Shown here: positions 10,144 through 18,142 of the stretch, piece after piece
How positions within the stretch are numbered: position 1 is the first letter of the stretch
Layout: the number at the start of each line of letters is the position of its first letter
Source: Sphingomonadaceae bacterium OTU29LAMAA1
GTDB lineage: Bacteria > Pseudomonadota > Alphaproteobacteria > Sphingomonadales > Sphingomonadaceae
DNA: 64,000 bases
Direction: 5' to 3'
NCBI GenBank assembly: GCA_024072375.1
Contig: CP099617.1
Span: forward strand, 3,355,001 to 3,419,000
Translations under genes and position numbers: made by a program
The notes under the pieces: model-generated
Seen by the model: only the letters and a program-made list of their open reading frames with translations
The model's database searches: none
Told to the model about the DNA's origin: nothing

Positions 10144-10176
10144 AAGACCCGGCCGCGTGGGGCGCGACCGGGTCTT
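10144..10176 (-). terminator. Hairpin terminator of the BOF-like gene
   Basis: AAGACCCGG at 10144-10152 pairs perfectly with CCGGGTCTT at 10168-10176, and the loop region is GC-rich. Read on the minus strand it follows the stop of the 10207-10800 gene and continues into a short T-containing run (TTTCCCATT). It separates that gene from the downstream pncA. Confidence 0.65.
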
Positions 10177-10182
10177 CTGTCG

Positions 10183-10198
10183 TCCTGCATTCGCAGGA
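10183..10198. repeat. Short palindromic repeat, TCCTGC/GCAGGA family
   Basis: TCCTGCATTCGCAGGA is an imperfect palindrome with the same TCCTGC...GCAGGA core as the longer elements at 40123-40200 and 55069-55098. It sits in the 96-base gap between pncA and the BOF-like gene, next to the terminator hairpin. Confidence 0.5.
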
Positions 10199-10206
10199 AC
10201 ACGGGG

Positions 10207-10800
10207 CTAGCGCGCGGGTGTCGCTGCCGGTGCCCCCGCTGAAGGCGGAGTCCCAGCCGGTGCGGCCGCGGGTGCGCCTGCGGCGAGCGGCGGCGGGGGT
10301 GTGCCGCGACCGTCTGCGGGGGGCGGAGGCGGCGGGCCGTCGCCACGCGGGCCACCGGAGCCGTCCGGACCACCGGGTTTGCCGGGGCCGTGCGGTCCAC
10401 GTGGGCCGTGAGGACCGTGCGCGGGTCCCACCTCCCTGACCTGACCCGCCGGATCGACGAGGAAGCGGGCGCGCAACTGGCCGTCGTCGTAACGACCTTG
10501 CACCGTCATGGCGCTGCCCTTGACGATGCTGCCGGCATTGCGGCCCGCATCGATCATCGCGCGGCCGCTGCCGTCCTGCACGACGAAGCGATCGCCGAAG
10601 ACCTCGGCGACGCGGCCCTTCACCGTGACGATGCCGTCGCTGGAACCCAGTCTGGCGATCGGCGTGACGTTGGTCGGCGCCATCTCGATCGATGGGCGGG
10701 TGAGCGCCACCGCGCCTGCGCCGCCGGCTGCGCCGATCGCGATCAGGGCGGTTGCGCCGAGTGCCAGACGCTGACGGCGTCCGATTGTCATACGTGTCAT
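10207..10800 (-). CDS. Exported OB-fold (BOF-like) protein with Pro/Gly/His-rich tail
   Basis: Function unknown. The 197-residue protein begins with a basic segment and a hydrophobic helix (about residues 8-30), either a signal peptide or an anchor. Residues about 50-115 resemble a bacterial OB-fold (BOF/YgiW type): VTVKGRVAEVFGDRFVVQDGSGRA is the characteristic strand pattern, followed by MTVQGRYDDGQLRARFLVD. The remaining 80 residues are low complexity, first Gly/His/Pro (PHGPRGPHGPGKPGG), then polyproline, then Ala/Pro/Thr, which suggests an unstructured periplasmic or wall-facing tail. It is divergent from a PhoP/QseB-type two-component system, mirroring the ygiW-qseBC arrangement of enterobacteria. 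The His-rich tail could bind metal; that is speculation. Confidence 0.7.
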   Translation of the reverse strand: MTRMTIGRRQRLALGATALIAIGAAGGAGAVALTRPSIEMAPTNVTPIARLGSSDGIVTVKGRVAEVFGDRFVVQDGSGRAMIDAGRNAGSIVKGSAMTVQGRYDDGQLRARFLVDPAGQVREVGPAHGPHGPRGPHGPGKPGGPDGSGGPRGDGPPPPPPADGRGTPPPPLAAGAPAAAPAGTPPSAGAPAATPAR

Positions 10801-10910
10801 CGGGTCTCTCCGGTTGGTGTGTCGATGACGGCGTTCTAGGATGGTGCGTCCGACCCCCGCTGAACCACGCGGTTCAGGTTCGGTTTAGCGACGGGGGATA
10901 CCGGCTGCCG

Positions 10911-11570
10911 ATGCGTATCTTGCTTGTAGAGGACGACAGCGATCTGGGCCCGGCGATCGCACGCGGACTGCGTGCCGAACATTTCGCCGTCGATCTGGTC
11001 GCGGACGGGATCGACGCTGCGCATCTGGGAGAAACGGAGGCGTATGACGTCGCGGTGCTCGACCTCGGGCTGGCGGGCAAGGACGGGATCACCGTGCTCA
11101 AGGAATGGCGCGCGGCCGGACGCGTGCTGCCGGTGCTGATCCTGACTGCGCGCGACGGCTGGTCCGACAAGGTCGCGGGCTTCAAGGCCGGGGCGGACGA
11201 TTATCTCGTCAAACCGTTCCGGCTGGACGAGCTGGTGATGCGGCTGCGCGCGCTCGTCCGGCGCGCAGCGGGGCACGCGCAGCCTGTGCTCACCTGCGGG
11301 CGGCTGTCGTTCGATACGCAGATCGGGCATTTCGAACTGGACGGCCTGCCGCTGAAGCTGACCGCGTTCGAATGGCGGGTGCTGTCGGCGCTGATGCTGC
11401 GGCGCGAAGCGGTGATCGAGCGTCTCGACCTGCTGGAACGCGTCTATGAAGGCGATGCCGATGTCGATTCGAACAGTCTCGAGGTGATCGTCGGGCGGCT
11501 GCGACGCAAGATTGGCCCGACGATGATCGAGACGGTACGCGGCCGTGGCTACCGGCTGACGTGCCCATGA
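10911..11570 (+). CDS. OmpR/PhoP-family response regulator
   Basis: DNA-binding regulator of 219 residues. It has a receiver domain (residues 1-115) with acidic pocket EDD, phospho-acceptor D51 (VLDLGLAGKDG) and conserved Lys in DDYLVKPF, then a C-terminal winged helix (about 125-219) ending in ETVRGRGYRL. It most resembles the PhoP/QseB/TctD group. ATG 10911 starts the receiver exactly (MRILLVEDD); longer upstream frames have no family character. The stop overlaps the histidine kinase start as ATGA, so the pair is translationally coupled. It is divergent from the BOF-like gene, which is a plausible target. Confidence 0.93.
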   Translation: MRILLVEDDSDLGPAIARGLRAEHFAVDLVADGIDAAHLGETEAYDVAVLDLGLAGKDGITVLKEWRAAGRVLPVLILTARDGWSDKVAGFKAGADDYLVKPFRLDELVMRLRALVRRAAGHAQPVLTCGRLSFDTQIGHFELDGLPLKLTAFEWRVLSALMLRREAVIERLDLLERVYEGDADVDSNSLEVIVGRLRRKIGPTMIETVRGRGYRLTCP

Positions 11571-12886
11571 TCCGCCGGCTGCTGCCCAATTCTATTCAGG
11601 GGCGCATGCTGCTGTTGTCGGCGATGGCGATCCTGTCTGCGCTCGGGGTCGCGGGCTGGGCGATCGGCGGCGTGCTGGAGCGGGTGGTGACCGAGGGCAT
11701 CGACCGGAGACTGGATGCACAGATCGCTCTGCTGGCGAGCGTGGTCGATGCCGATGGGCAGGTCGACCGTGCGGCGCTGGCGGAGCGATCTGGCGCGCTG
11801 GAGGCGGGTCGGGGGTGGCGGTGGCGGATCGAGACGCCAGCGGGCGCGATCGGGTCCACCGACCGCCCCGTGCTGCACGGGCGCCCGCACCCGCGCCACG
11901 AACGCGGCCCGGAAGCGCTCGACGGTGCGGACGGGGCCGGACGCGGCGTCCATGCGCGGCGGCTGGTGATCGGCCGGACGACGGTAACCGCCTCGGTCCC
12001 GCGTGCCGTGATCGACCGGCCGCTCGAGGATGTCTTCTGGCCGTTGCAGCTGGCGCTGGCGATCCTTGCGTTGCTGCTGGCGGCGGCGACATGGGTACAG
12101 CTTCGGCTGGGGCTGAAGCCGCTCGGGCGAATGCAGGCGCAGGTTGCCGCGATCCGGGCGGGGGCGGCGACGCGGCTGGACGAGGACCAGCCGGTCGAAT
12201 TGCGCGGTCTGGTGGCAGAGCTCAACGCGCTGGCGGCGGATCGCGAAGCAGCGCTGGCGACGGCGCGGCAGTCGGCGGCGAATCTCGCTCATGCCCTGAA
12301 GACGCCGGTGGCGACGCTGGCACTGTCCGTACGCGATGATCCGGGCCGGACGGCGCAGGTCGCGCGGATCGATGCGACAATCCGCCACCATCTGTCGCGG
12401 GCGCGGGCCGCGACCACTGATGCGCGCGCCAGTACGATGGTCGCGCCGGCCGTCGCAGATCTGGTGCAGGCGATCGGGCGGCTGCATGCGACGCGCGGGC
12501 TGACGATCGATACGGATATCGCCGACGTGACTGCCGCGATCGACGCGCAGGACTTCGACGAACTGCTCGGCAATCTGTTGGATAATGCGGCGCGGCATGC
12601 CGTCATGCGGGTGTGGGTGACGGCCCGGCGGCAGGCCGATGCGCGGTGGCTGGAGCTCTGCGTCGCCGATGACGGCCCCGGCATTCCCGCTGCGGAGCGC
12701 GATCGGGTGACGCACCCCGGCGTGCGGCTGGACGAGCGGGGCGAGGGGCACGGGTTCGGGCTGGCCATCGTGCGCGAACTGGCGGATCTGCATGGTGGGC
12801 GGTTGACGCTGGCGGCGCGGCAGGGTGGCGGTCTGGCAGCCTGCGTGACGTTGCCGGCACGGCACCAAATGGCATCCGGTGCGTAA
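11567..12886 (+). CDS. PhoQ/QseC-type sensor histidine kinase
   Basis: Inner-membrane sensor of 439 residues, partner of the preceding regulator. TM1 is at about 14-37, the periplasmic sensor domain at about 40-155 and TM2 at about 158-178. The DHp helix carries the phospho-His H242 (NLAHALKTPVATLAL), followed by the N box (LLDNAARHA), G1 (DDGPGIP) and G2 (GFGLAI) of the ATPase domain. The HALKTP form is typical of the PhoQ/QseC subgroup. The periplasmic part holds a His/Arg-rich patch (LHGRPHPRHERG, about residues 103-114), a possible metal or polyanion contact. The start codon overlaps the regulator stop (ATGA). Confidence 0.92.
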   Translation: MIRRLLPNSIQGRMLLLSAMAILSALGVAGWAIGGVLERVVTEGIDRRLDAQIALLASVVDADGQVDRAALAERSGALEAGRGWRWRIETPAGAIGSTDRPVLHGRPHPRHERGPEALDGADGAGRGVHARRLVIGRTTVTASVPRAVIDRPLEDVFWPLQLALAILALLLAAATWVQLRLGLKPLGRMQAQVAAIRAGAATRLDEDQPVELRGLVAELNALAADREAALATARQSAANLAHALKTPVATLALSVRDDPGRTAQVARIDATIRHHLSRARAATTDARASTMVAPAVADLVQAIGRLHATRGLTIDTDIADVTAAIDAQDFDELLGNLLDNAARHAVMRVWVTARRQADARWLELCVADDGPGIPAAERDRVTHPGVRLDERGEGHGFGLAIVRELADLHGGRLTLAARQGGGLAACVTLPARHQMASGA

Positions 12887-12919
12887 CGCTCTTCGACCCT
12901 GTTACCGGAGACTTTCTGC

Positions 12920-14023
12920 ATGAGCGGCCCTGCGCTTTTCCAGCCCGTCACCGTCGGTTCGCTGACGCTGCCAAATCGCATCGTCATCGCGCCGATGTGC
13001 CAATATTCCGCCGACAATGGCTGCATGACCGACTGGCATCTGATCCACCTCGGCCATCTCGCGCTGTCGGGCGCCGGGCTGCTGACGATCGAGGCGACCG
13101 CGGTCGTGCCGGAAGGCCGGATCACCTATGCCGACATCGGCCTCTGGGACGACGCGACCGAGGCGGCGATGGCGCGCGTGCTGGAATCGGTACGCCGTCA
13201 TTCCGACATGCCGATCGCGATCCAGCTCGCGCATGCCGGGCGCAAGGCATCGACCGACCTGCCGTGGAAGGGCGGCAAGCAGATCGCGCCGGATCATGCC
13301 GACGGGTGGCAGACGGTGGCGCCCTCCGCCACGCCGTTCGCCGAGGGCGAGAATGCACCCGCCGCGCTGACCGTCGATGATCTGAAGCGGCTGTGCGACG
13401 CCTTCGCCGGATCCGCGCATCGGTCGGCGCGGCTGGGGATCGACGCGGTGCAATTGCATGGCGCGCATGGCTATCTCCTCCACCAGTTCCTTTCGCCGCT
13501 CTCCAATCGGCGCAACGACGATTATGGTGGCAGTCTTGAGAACCGGATGCGCTTCCCGCTCGAGGTCTATGACGCCGTCCGCGCAGCATTCCCGGCGGAT
13601 CGCCCGGTGACGATGCGGGTGTCCGGCAGCGACTGGGTGGAGGGTGGCTGGGATGCGGCGCAGACCGTCGCCTTTGCGCAGGCGCTGGAGGCACGCGGGT
13701 GCGCCGGTATCCACGTGTCGAGCGGCGGGCTGGACCCGCGGCAGGCGATCCCGGTCGGCCCGAGCTATCAGGTGCCGCTCGCGCGGGCGGTCAAGCAGGG
13801 CTGCGGTATGCCGGTCGTCGCGGTCGGCCTGATCACCGATTACGAACAGGCGGAGGCGATCGTAGGCACCGGCGATGCGGACATGATCGCGCTGGCCCGC
13901 ACGATCCTGTACGACCCGCGCTGGCCCTGGCACGCGGCGGCGCATCTGGGCGCCCGGGTGAAGGCGCCCGACCAATACCTCCGATCGCAGCCGCGTCAGT
14001 ACCGGCACCTGTTCGACGTCTGA
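12920..14023 (+). CDS. NADH:flavin oxidoreductase, old yellow enzyme family (YqjM/XenA-like)
   Basis: FMN-dependent ene-reductase that reduces activated C=C bonds with NAD(P)H. It is a TIM barrel of 367 residues. C27 in APMCQYSA (flavin-tuning Cys of class III, YqjM/XenA-like enzymes), the HGAHGYL pair that binds substrate, and the YGGSLENR motif are all present. The physiological substrate is unknown; such enzymes usually handle electrophilic enones or nitro compounds. It follows the histidine kinase by 33 bases on the same strand, so read-through from the two-component operon is possible, but the function does not suggest a shared role. Confidence 0.92.
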   Translation: MSGPALFQPVTVGSLTLPNRIVIAPMCQYSADNGCMTDWHLIHLGHLALSGAGLLTIEATAVVPEGRITYADIGLWDDATEAAMARVLESVRRHSDMPIAIQLAHAGRKASTDLPWKGGKQIAPDHADGWQTVAPSATPFAEGENAPAALTVDDLKRLCDAFAGSAHRSARLGIDAVQLHGAHGYLLHQFLSPLSNRRNDDYGGSLENRMRFPLEVYDAVRAAFPADRPVTMRVSGSDWVEGGWDAAQTVAFAQALEARGCAGIHVSSGGLDPRQAIPVGPSYQVPLARAVKQGCGMPVVAVGLITDYEQAEAIVGTGDADMIALARTILYDPRWPWHAAAHLGARVKAPDQYLRSQPRQYRHLFDV

Positions 14024-14031
14024 TCGCGTAA

Positions 14032-14042
14032 TTGTCAGACTA
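14032..14042. promoter_or_regulatory. Candidate GntR operator upstream of the lactonase
   Basis: TTGTCAGACTA is identical to the site at 4086-4096 and lies 57 bases upstream of the lactonase ATG, just after the stop of the ene-reductase gene. It matches TNGTNNNACNA. The position suits repression of the lactonase promoter. Confidence 0.6.
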
Positions 14043-14099
14043 GACGAATCCGTTGGGGCAGGGGATGAAGCGCTGCTGATAACGAGAGGATCGCCTGCG

Positions 14100-14975
14100 A
14101 TGACCGACCACAATGTACGCACCCTGCTGCCGGTACAGGCGACGCTGGGCGAGGGGCCGGTGTGGGTCGGTCGCGATCGCGCCTTGTGGTTCGTCAACAT
14201 CAAAAGCCGGCATGTGCATCGCGTCGATCCGGCGACCGGCGCGGCGCGGCGCTGGGACGCGCCCGATCAGGTCGGCTGGGTGCTGCCGGCCGCCGATGGC
14301 GGCATGATCGCGGGCCTGCGGACGGGATTGCACCGGTTCGATCCCGCGGACGGCAGCTTCACCTTCATCGCCCGCGCGCAGGGCGATGCCGCCGGCAACC
14401 GGCTGAACGATGCGGCTACCGACAGCGCCGGCCGGATCTGGTTCGGCACGATGGACGATGCCGAAACCGATGCGAGCGGGCGCCTGTACCGTTTCGCCGA
14501 TGGCGCAATCGTCGATAGCGGCCTGCCGCCCGTGTGCATCACCAACGGGCCCGCGATCGCTGCGGACGGCACGCTGTACCACACCGATACGCTCGGCAAG
14601 ACGATCTGGCGCGCGCGTATCGGCAACGACGGCACGCTCGGGCCGGCAGAGCGGTTCGTCACGATCGAGGACGACGCGGGCCATCCGGACGGATCGGTCG
14701 TCGATGCGGACGGTTGCCTCTGGGTCGCATTATGGGGCGGCTGGGGTGTGCGGCGCTACGATCCGGCAGGCACGCTGATGGGCACGGTGACGCTGCCCGC
14801 GTCCAACATCACCAAGATCGCCTTCGGTGGCGACGACTTGCGCACCGCCTTCGCAACCAGCGCGCGCAAGGGGCTGGACGACGCTGAACTGGCCGAGCAG
14901 CCCGGGGCGGGAGACGTGTTCGCGTTCGATGCCGGGGTATGCGGATTGCCCGTGACACCGGTCGTACTGCCGTAA
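14100..14975 (+). CDS. SMP-30/gluconolactonase family sugar lactonase
   Basis: Metal-dependent hydrolysis of a sugar-1,4- or 1,5-lactone to the aldonic acid; probably xylonolactone or arabinonolactone here. It is a six-bladed beta-propeller of 291 residues. Typical metal and active-site segments are LGEGPVWV (Glu), GNRLNDAATD (Asn/Asp) and PDGSVVDADG (Asp). Length and features match Caulobacter XylC-type proteins. A copy of the candidate GntR operator lies upstream. Its product would be the substrate of the dehydratase at 1405, and the convergent neighbour at 15113 performs the last pathway step. The substrate assignment rests on context. Confidence 0.88.
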   Translation: MTDHNVRTLLPVQATLGEGPVWVGRDRALWFVNIKSRHVHRVDPATGAARRWDAPDQVGWVLPAADGGMIAGLRTGLHRFDPADGSFTFIARAQGDAAGNRLNDAATDSAGRIWFGTMDDAETDASGRLYRFADGAIVDSGLPPVCITNGPAIAADGTLYHTDTLGKTIWRARIGNDGTLGPAERFVTIEDDAGHPDGSVVDADGCLWVALWGGWGVRRYDPAGTLMGTVTLPASNITKIAFGGDDLRTAFATSARKGLDDAELAEQPGAGDVFAFDAGVCGLPVTPVVLP

Positions 14976-14979
14976 TCCC

Positions 14980-15110
14980 TCCCTCGCGAAGCGGGGGAGG
15001 GGGCCGCCCACGCAGCGGATGGTGGAGGGGGCGTTTCCACAAGCGATCAGGTTCGTCGCCAACCTCCCCCTCCGCCAGTTTCGCGGCCACCCCCTCTTGC
15101 AGGGACGACC
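14980..15110. repeat. C-rich/G-rich intergenic repeat between convergent genes
   Basis: The 137-base gap between the lactonase and the convergent aldehyde dehydrogenase is almost filled by palindromic C-rich and G-rich arms: CCCTCCCTCGCGAAGCGGGGGAGGG in two halves around 14982-15001, GTGGAGGGGG near 15020, then CCTCCCCCTCCGCC near 15065. It has the look of a REP/RUP-type sphingomonad repeat and may help terminate both transcripts. Confidence 0.6.
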
Positions 15111-15112
15111 GA

Positions 15113-16693
15113 TCAGGTAGCGCTGGCTTCTCGCTTCCCGTCGATGCGCCGCGAAACGCCCCAGGCGTTGTCGTCACCCAATCCTTTCGGCAACAGCGCG
15201 GGCGCGAGATTCTGGAAGCACACCGGCCGCAGGAAACGGGCGATCGCCAGCGTGCCGACCGATGTCGTGCGGCCATCGCTGGTGGCCGGGAACGGTCCGC
15301 CGTGCACCATCGCCGGCGCCACCTCGACCCCGGTCGGCCAGCCGTTCGCGAGGATGCGCCCGACCCGGCGCGCGAGCACCGGCACCAGCGTCGCGGCATC
15401 GGCCTCGTCGGCTGGATCCATCTGCAGCGTCGCGGTGAGCTGACCCTCCAGACCGGCGATGACCTTCGCGATCTCCGCGACGTCGCGGCAACGCACCACG
15501 ACCGAGGACGAGCCAAAGACTTCATGGCTGAGCGCGGCATCGGCAATGAACGCCCCGGCCGTCGTCTCGAACACCGCGCCGACCGCCTGGTTGACGCCTT
15601 CGCCCACCTTGCCGCGCGCGACGGTGCGAACCGCCTCGTGGCTGGCGAGCGCGTCGACACCCTGTTCGAAGCTGGCATGGATCCCCGGCGACAGCATCGT
15701 GATGGGCGCACTCTCGGTCAGCGCGGCGGCAGCGGCGGCGACGAACGTGTCGAGGTCGGGACCGTCGATCGCCAGCACCAGGCCGGGGTTGGTGCAGAAC
15801 TGGCCGGCACCCATCGTCAACGACGCGACGAATTCCTTGCCCAGCGCCTCACCGCGTGCGGCGAGCGCGGCGGGCAGGATCACGACGGGGTTGATGCTCG
15901 ACATCTCGGCATAGACCGGGATCGGCTCCTTGCGTTCGGCCGCGATACGAACCAGTGCGAGGCCGCCCCCGCGCGATCCGGTAAAGCCCACCGCCTGAAT
16001 GCGGGGATCGGCGACCAGTGCACCGCCCAGCTCGTTGGTTTCGCCGGGCAGGTAGGAAAACACGCCGGCGGGCAGGCCGGCATCTGCCACCGCCTTCTGG
16101 ATCGCGCGGGCGACCAGTTCGCCGGTGCCGGGATGCGCCGGATGTCCCTTCACCACCACTGGGCAACCGGCGGCGAGCGCCGAAGCGGTGTCACCGCCCG
16201 CGACGGAGAAGGCGAGCGGAAAATTCGACGCGCCGAACACCGCGACCGGGCCGATGGCGAGATTGATGCGGCGCAGATCGGGGCGCGGCAACGGCGCGCG
16301 GTCGGGCATGGCGGGATCGATCGTGGCATCGAGGAAGTCGCCCTGACGCACGACGCCGGCGAACAGCTTCAACTGCCCGACAGTGCGGCCGCGCTCACCC
16401 TCCAGTCGCGCTCGCGGCAGACCGCTTTCGCTCATCGCGCGGACGATCAGGTCGTCACCGATGTCGAGGATGTTCTGCGCGATCGCCTCGAGGAAGGCGG
16501 CGCGCGCTTTCAGATCGGTGGCGGCATAGGTCGGGAACGCCGCTTCCGCTAACGCGCACGCCTCATCGACGGCATCGTTGCCTGCCGATGAAAAGTCCGG
16601 AGTCAGCGTTTCGCCGCTGGCCGGGTTTACCGCGGTGAAGCGTTGCGCGGCCTGGCGTGCTTCGCTGCCGATCAGCAGGGCGCCGTCGATCAT
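15113..16693 (-). CDS. Alpha-ketoglutarate semialdehyde dehydrogenase
   Basis: NAD(P)-dependent oxidation of 2,5-dioxopentanoate to 2-oxoglutarate, the last step of oxidative pentose or uronate breakdown. It is an aldehyde dehydrogenase fold of 526 residues, the usual length of the KGSADH (KGSADH-II/III-like) group. The nucleophile Cys lies in [11 protein letters not shown], the general base Glu in [10 protein letters not shown] and the cofactor loop in [11 protein letters not shown]. The upstream region carries a weaker version of the GntR site (16716-16726). Together with the lactonase and dehydratase it indicates a Weimberg-type route; the sugar dehydrogenase and 2-keto-3-deoxy-pentonate dehydratase are not in the window. 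Confidence 0.9.
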   Translation of the reverse strand: MIDGALLIGSEARQAAQRFTAVNPASGETLTPDFSSAGNDAVDEACALAEAAFPTYAATDLKARAAFLEAIAQNILDIGDDLIVRAMSESGLPRARLEGERGRTVGQLKLFAGVVRQGDFLDATIDPAMPDRAPLPRPDLRRINLAIGPVAVFGASNFPLAFSVAGGDTASALAAGCPVVVKGHPAHPGTGELVARAIQKAVADAGLPAGVFSYLPGETNELGGALVADPRIQAVGFTGSRGGGLALVRIAAERKEPIPVYAEMSSINPVVILPAALAARGEALGKEFVASLTMGAGQFCTNPGLVLAIDGPDLDTFVAAAAAALTESAPITMLSPGIHASFEQGVDALASHEAVRTVARGKVGEGVNQAVGAVFETTAGAFIADAALSHEVFGSSSVVVRCRDVAEIAKVIAGLEGQLTATLQMDPADEADAATLVPVLARRVGRILANGWPTGVEVAPAMVHGGPFPATSDGRTTSVGTLAIARFLRPVCFQNLAPALLPKGLGDDNAWGVSRRIDGKREASAT

Positions 16694-16715
16694 CGGAAAA
16701 TACCTCTCTCGGAAA

Positions 16716-16726
16716 ATGTCGGACTT
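16716..16726. promoter_or_regulatory. Weaker candidate GntR operator upstream of the semialdehyde dehydrogenase
   Basis: ATGTCGGACTT keeps the palindromic core GTC-N-GAC of the other three sites but differs at both outer positions. It lies 23 bases upstream of the gene's start codon on the minus-strand side. It is supported mainly by position and by the shared pathway. Confidence 0.4.
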
Positions 16727-16884
16727 ATTCTAGGGTCGCGGGAGGGATACGACAATGGCCCGATCGCGGTCCGCTGCCACATGGTGACGATCCGGACCCA
16801 TTGACCATATCGACTCAGGCACGTTTGCGTGGGATGACACCGGTTTCCTGAACCGACAGGCGAGGATCGAGGAGAGGACCCGTG

Positions 16885-17739
16885 ATGCCGAACGCCATCC
16901 GCCGCTGTGCCGTGCGCACGACCGCGATCCGTCTGGGCATCGCGCTGCTGTGCACATCGTCCGTCCCGGTCTCCGCGCAGGGCATACCCGCACCCGCACC
17001 GCCCGTGCCGCAACGGATCAGCGCGTCCAAGATTGTGCTGGTCGGCGATTCCACCACGGCGGTGGCCGGTGGCTGGGGCGGGGTGTTCTGCGGCGAGCAT
17101 GTCACGTCGTTCGTCGCCTGCGTCAATCTGGCGCGGGGCGGGCGTAGTTCGGGCAGCTATATCGCGGAAGGATCGTGGGAAATCGCGCTCGCCGAGATGA
17201 AGACGCCGGGGTTCGCAAGAACGTGGGTGCTGATCCAGTTCGGCCACAACGATCAGCCGGGCAAACCGGGCCGGTCGACCGATCTCGCCACCGAGTTTCC
17301 CGCCAATATCGCCCGCTATGTGCGGGAAACGCGTGCCGCGGGCGCGATGCCGATTCTGGTCACGCCGCTCACCCGGCGAATGTTCGCAAACGGTGCGCTG
17401 TCGAACGATCTGGAACCCTGGGCCGCGGCAGTGCGCAAGGTCGCGGCGACGATGAAGGTGCCGCTGATCGAACTGAATGCGAAAAGCGCCGCCGCGGTAC
17501 AGGCGATGGGCGAGGCGCAGGCCGACCGATTCGCGCAGCTGCCACCCGGCGTGGCCGGCACGGCCGTGCCGGCCGCCACCGGTGAGGTCGACGATCTGCC
17601 GTTCGCACAGCGCAAGCTGTCGTTCGATCGCACGCATCTAGGCTATGCGGGCGCTCGCTATTTTGCGGCGATGATGGCGCGGGAATTGTCGGCGACGGTG
17701 CCCGAGATGCGCAAAATGCTGTTCCAGAACGGATATTGA
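16885..17739 (+). CDS. Secreted GDSL/SGNH esterase, rhamnogalacturonan acetylesterase-like
   Basis: Probably removes acetyl groups from plant cell-wall polysaccharide (pectin side regions) in the periplasm or outside. A signal peptide covers about residues 1-33, ending in VSAQG. The 284-residue protein has SGNH block I (VLVGDSTTAVAGGWG, catalytic Ser), block II Gly (NLARGGRSSGSY), block III Asn (FGHND) and the block V Asp-x-x-His pair (DRTHLGYAGA), the CE12/RGAE pattern. ATG 16885 follows GGAGAGGA by six bases. It is divergent from the semialdehyde dehydrogenase, consistent with use of plant pentose polymers. Confidence 0.85.
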   Translation: MPNAIRRCAVRTTAIRLGIALLCTSSVPVSAQGIPAPAPPVPQRISASKIVLVGDSTTAVAGGWGGVFCGEHVTSFVACVNLARGGRSSGSYIAEGSWEIALAEMKTPGFARTWVLIQFGHNDQPGKPGRSTDLATEFPANIARYVRETRAAGAMPILVTPLTRRMFANGALSNDLEPWAAAVRKVAATMKVPLIELNAKSAAAVQAMGEAQADRFAQLPPGVAGTAVPAATGEVDDLPFAQRKLSFDRTHLGYAGARYFAAMMARELSATVPEMRKMLFQNGY

Positions 17740-17754
17740 GGACCAGCGGGGCAG

Positions 17755-18033
17755 TCAGTCGGGGTGATCCCCGCTCTCTTCGGCAACATGGGGGTCGAGA
17801 TCCCATGTCGCCGCGACCTGCTCCACCGCCTTGCGGGCGATGCCGTCGAGCTCTTCCGGGCAAAAGGCCTGCACGTCCCAGTTGTGCATCGCGATGCCGT
17901 CTTCGGGATCCGCGAGCGTCGGCAGCATGAATTCGATCTTGGCCCCCTCGCTGTCGAGCGACAGTCGCAAAGCCGCCTGATTGAGCTCGTCGCGCAGCGA
18001 CTCGGCACCCAGCCGTTCCCGGCTCACGCGCAC
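17755..18033 (-). CDS. Small conserved-looking protein of unknown function, possibly frameshifted at its 5' end
   Basis: The 92-residue product from GTG 18033 has no recognised family. It is acidic, with DSEGAKIEFMLPTLADPEDG and a Trp-containing CPEELDG...ATWDLDPH tail, and no signal peptide or membrane helix. GTG 18033 has no ribosome site. By contrast ATG 18076 has GGGAGAA six bases upstream but hits a stop after 16 codons. Protein-like sequence in the long frame continues upstream (GTTDGAALERYVRVS...) to about the same point, so a one-base deletion near 18060-18066, real or from sequencing, could have split one gene of about 107 codons. Confidence 0.55.
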   Translation of the reverse strand: MRVSRERLGAESLRDELNQAALRLSLDSEGAKIEFMLPTLADPEDGIAMHNWDVQAFCPEELDGIARKAVEQVAATWDLDPHVAEESGDHPD

Positions 18034-18142
18034 GTACCGTTCGAGCGCTGCGCCGTCCGTCGTGCCTGCACCATGATCGTTCTCCCGGTTTGTAACCGAG
18101 CGCGAGAGCGGCCGGATCGTTCCCGGCCCGGCCTGATCCCGA

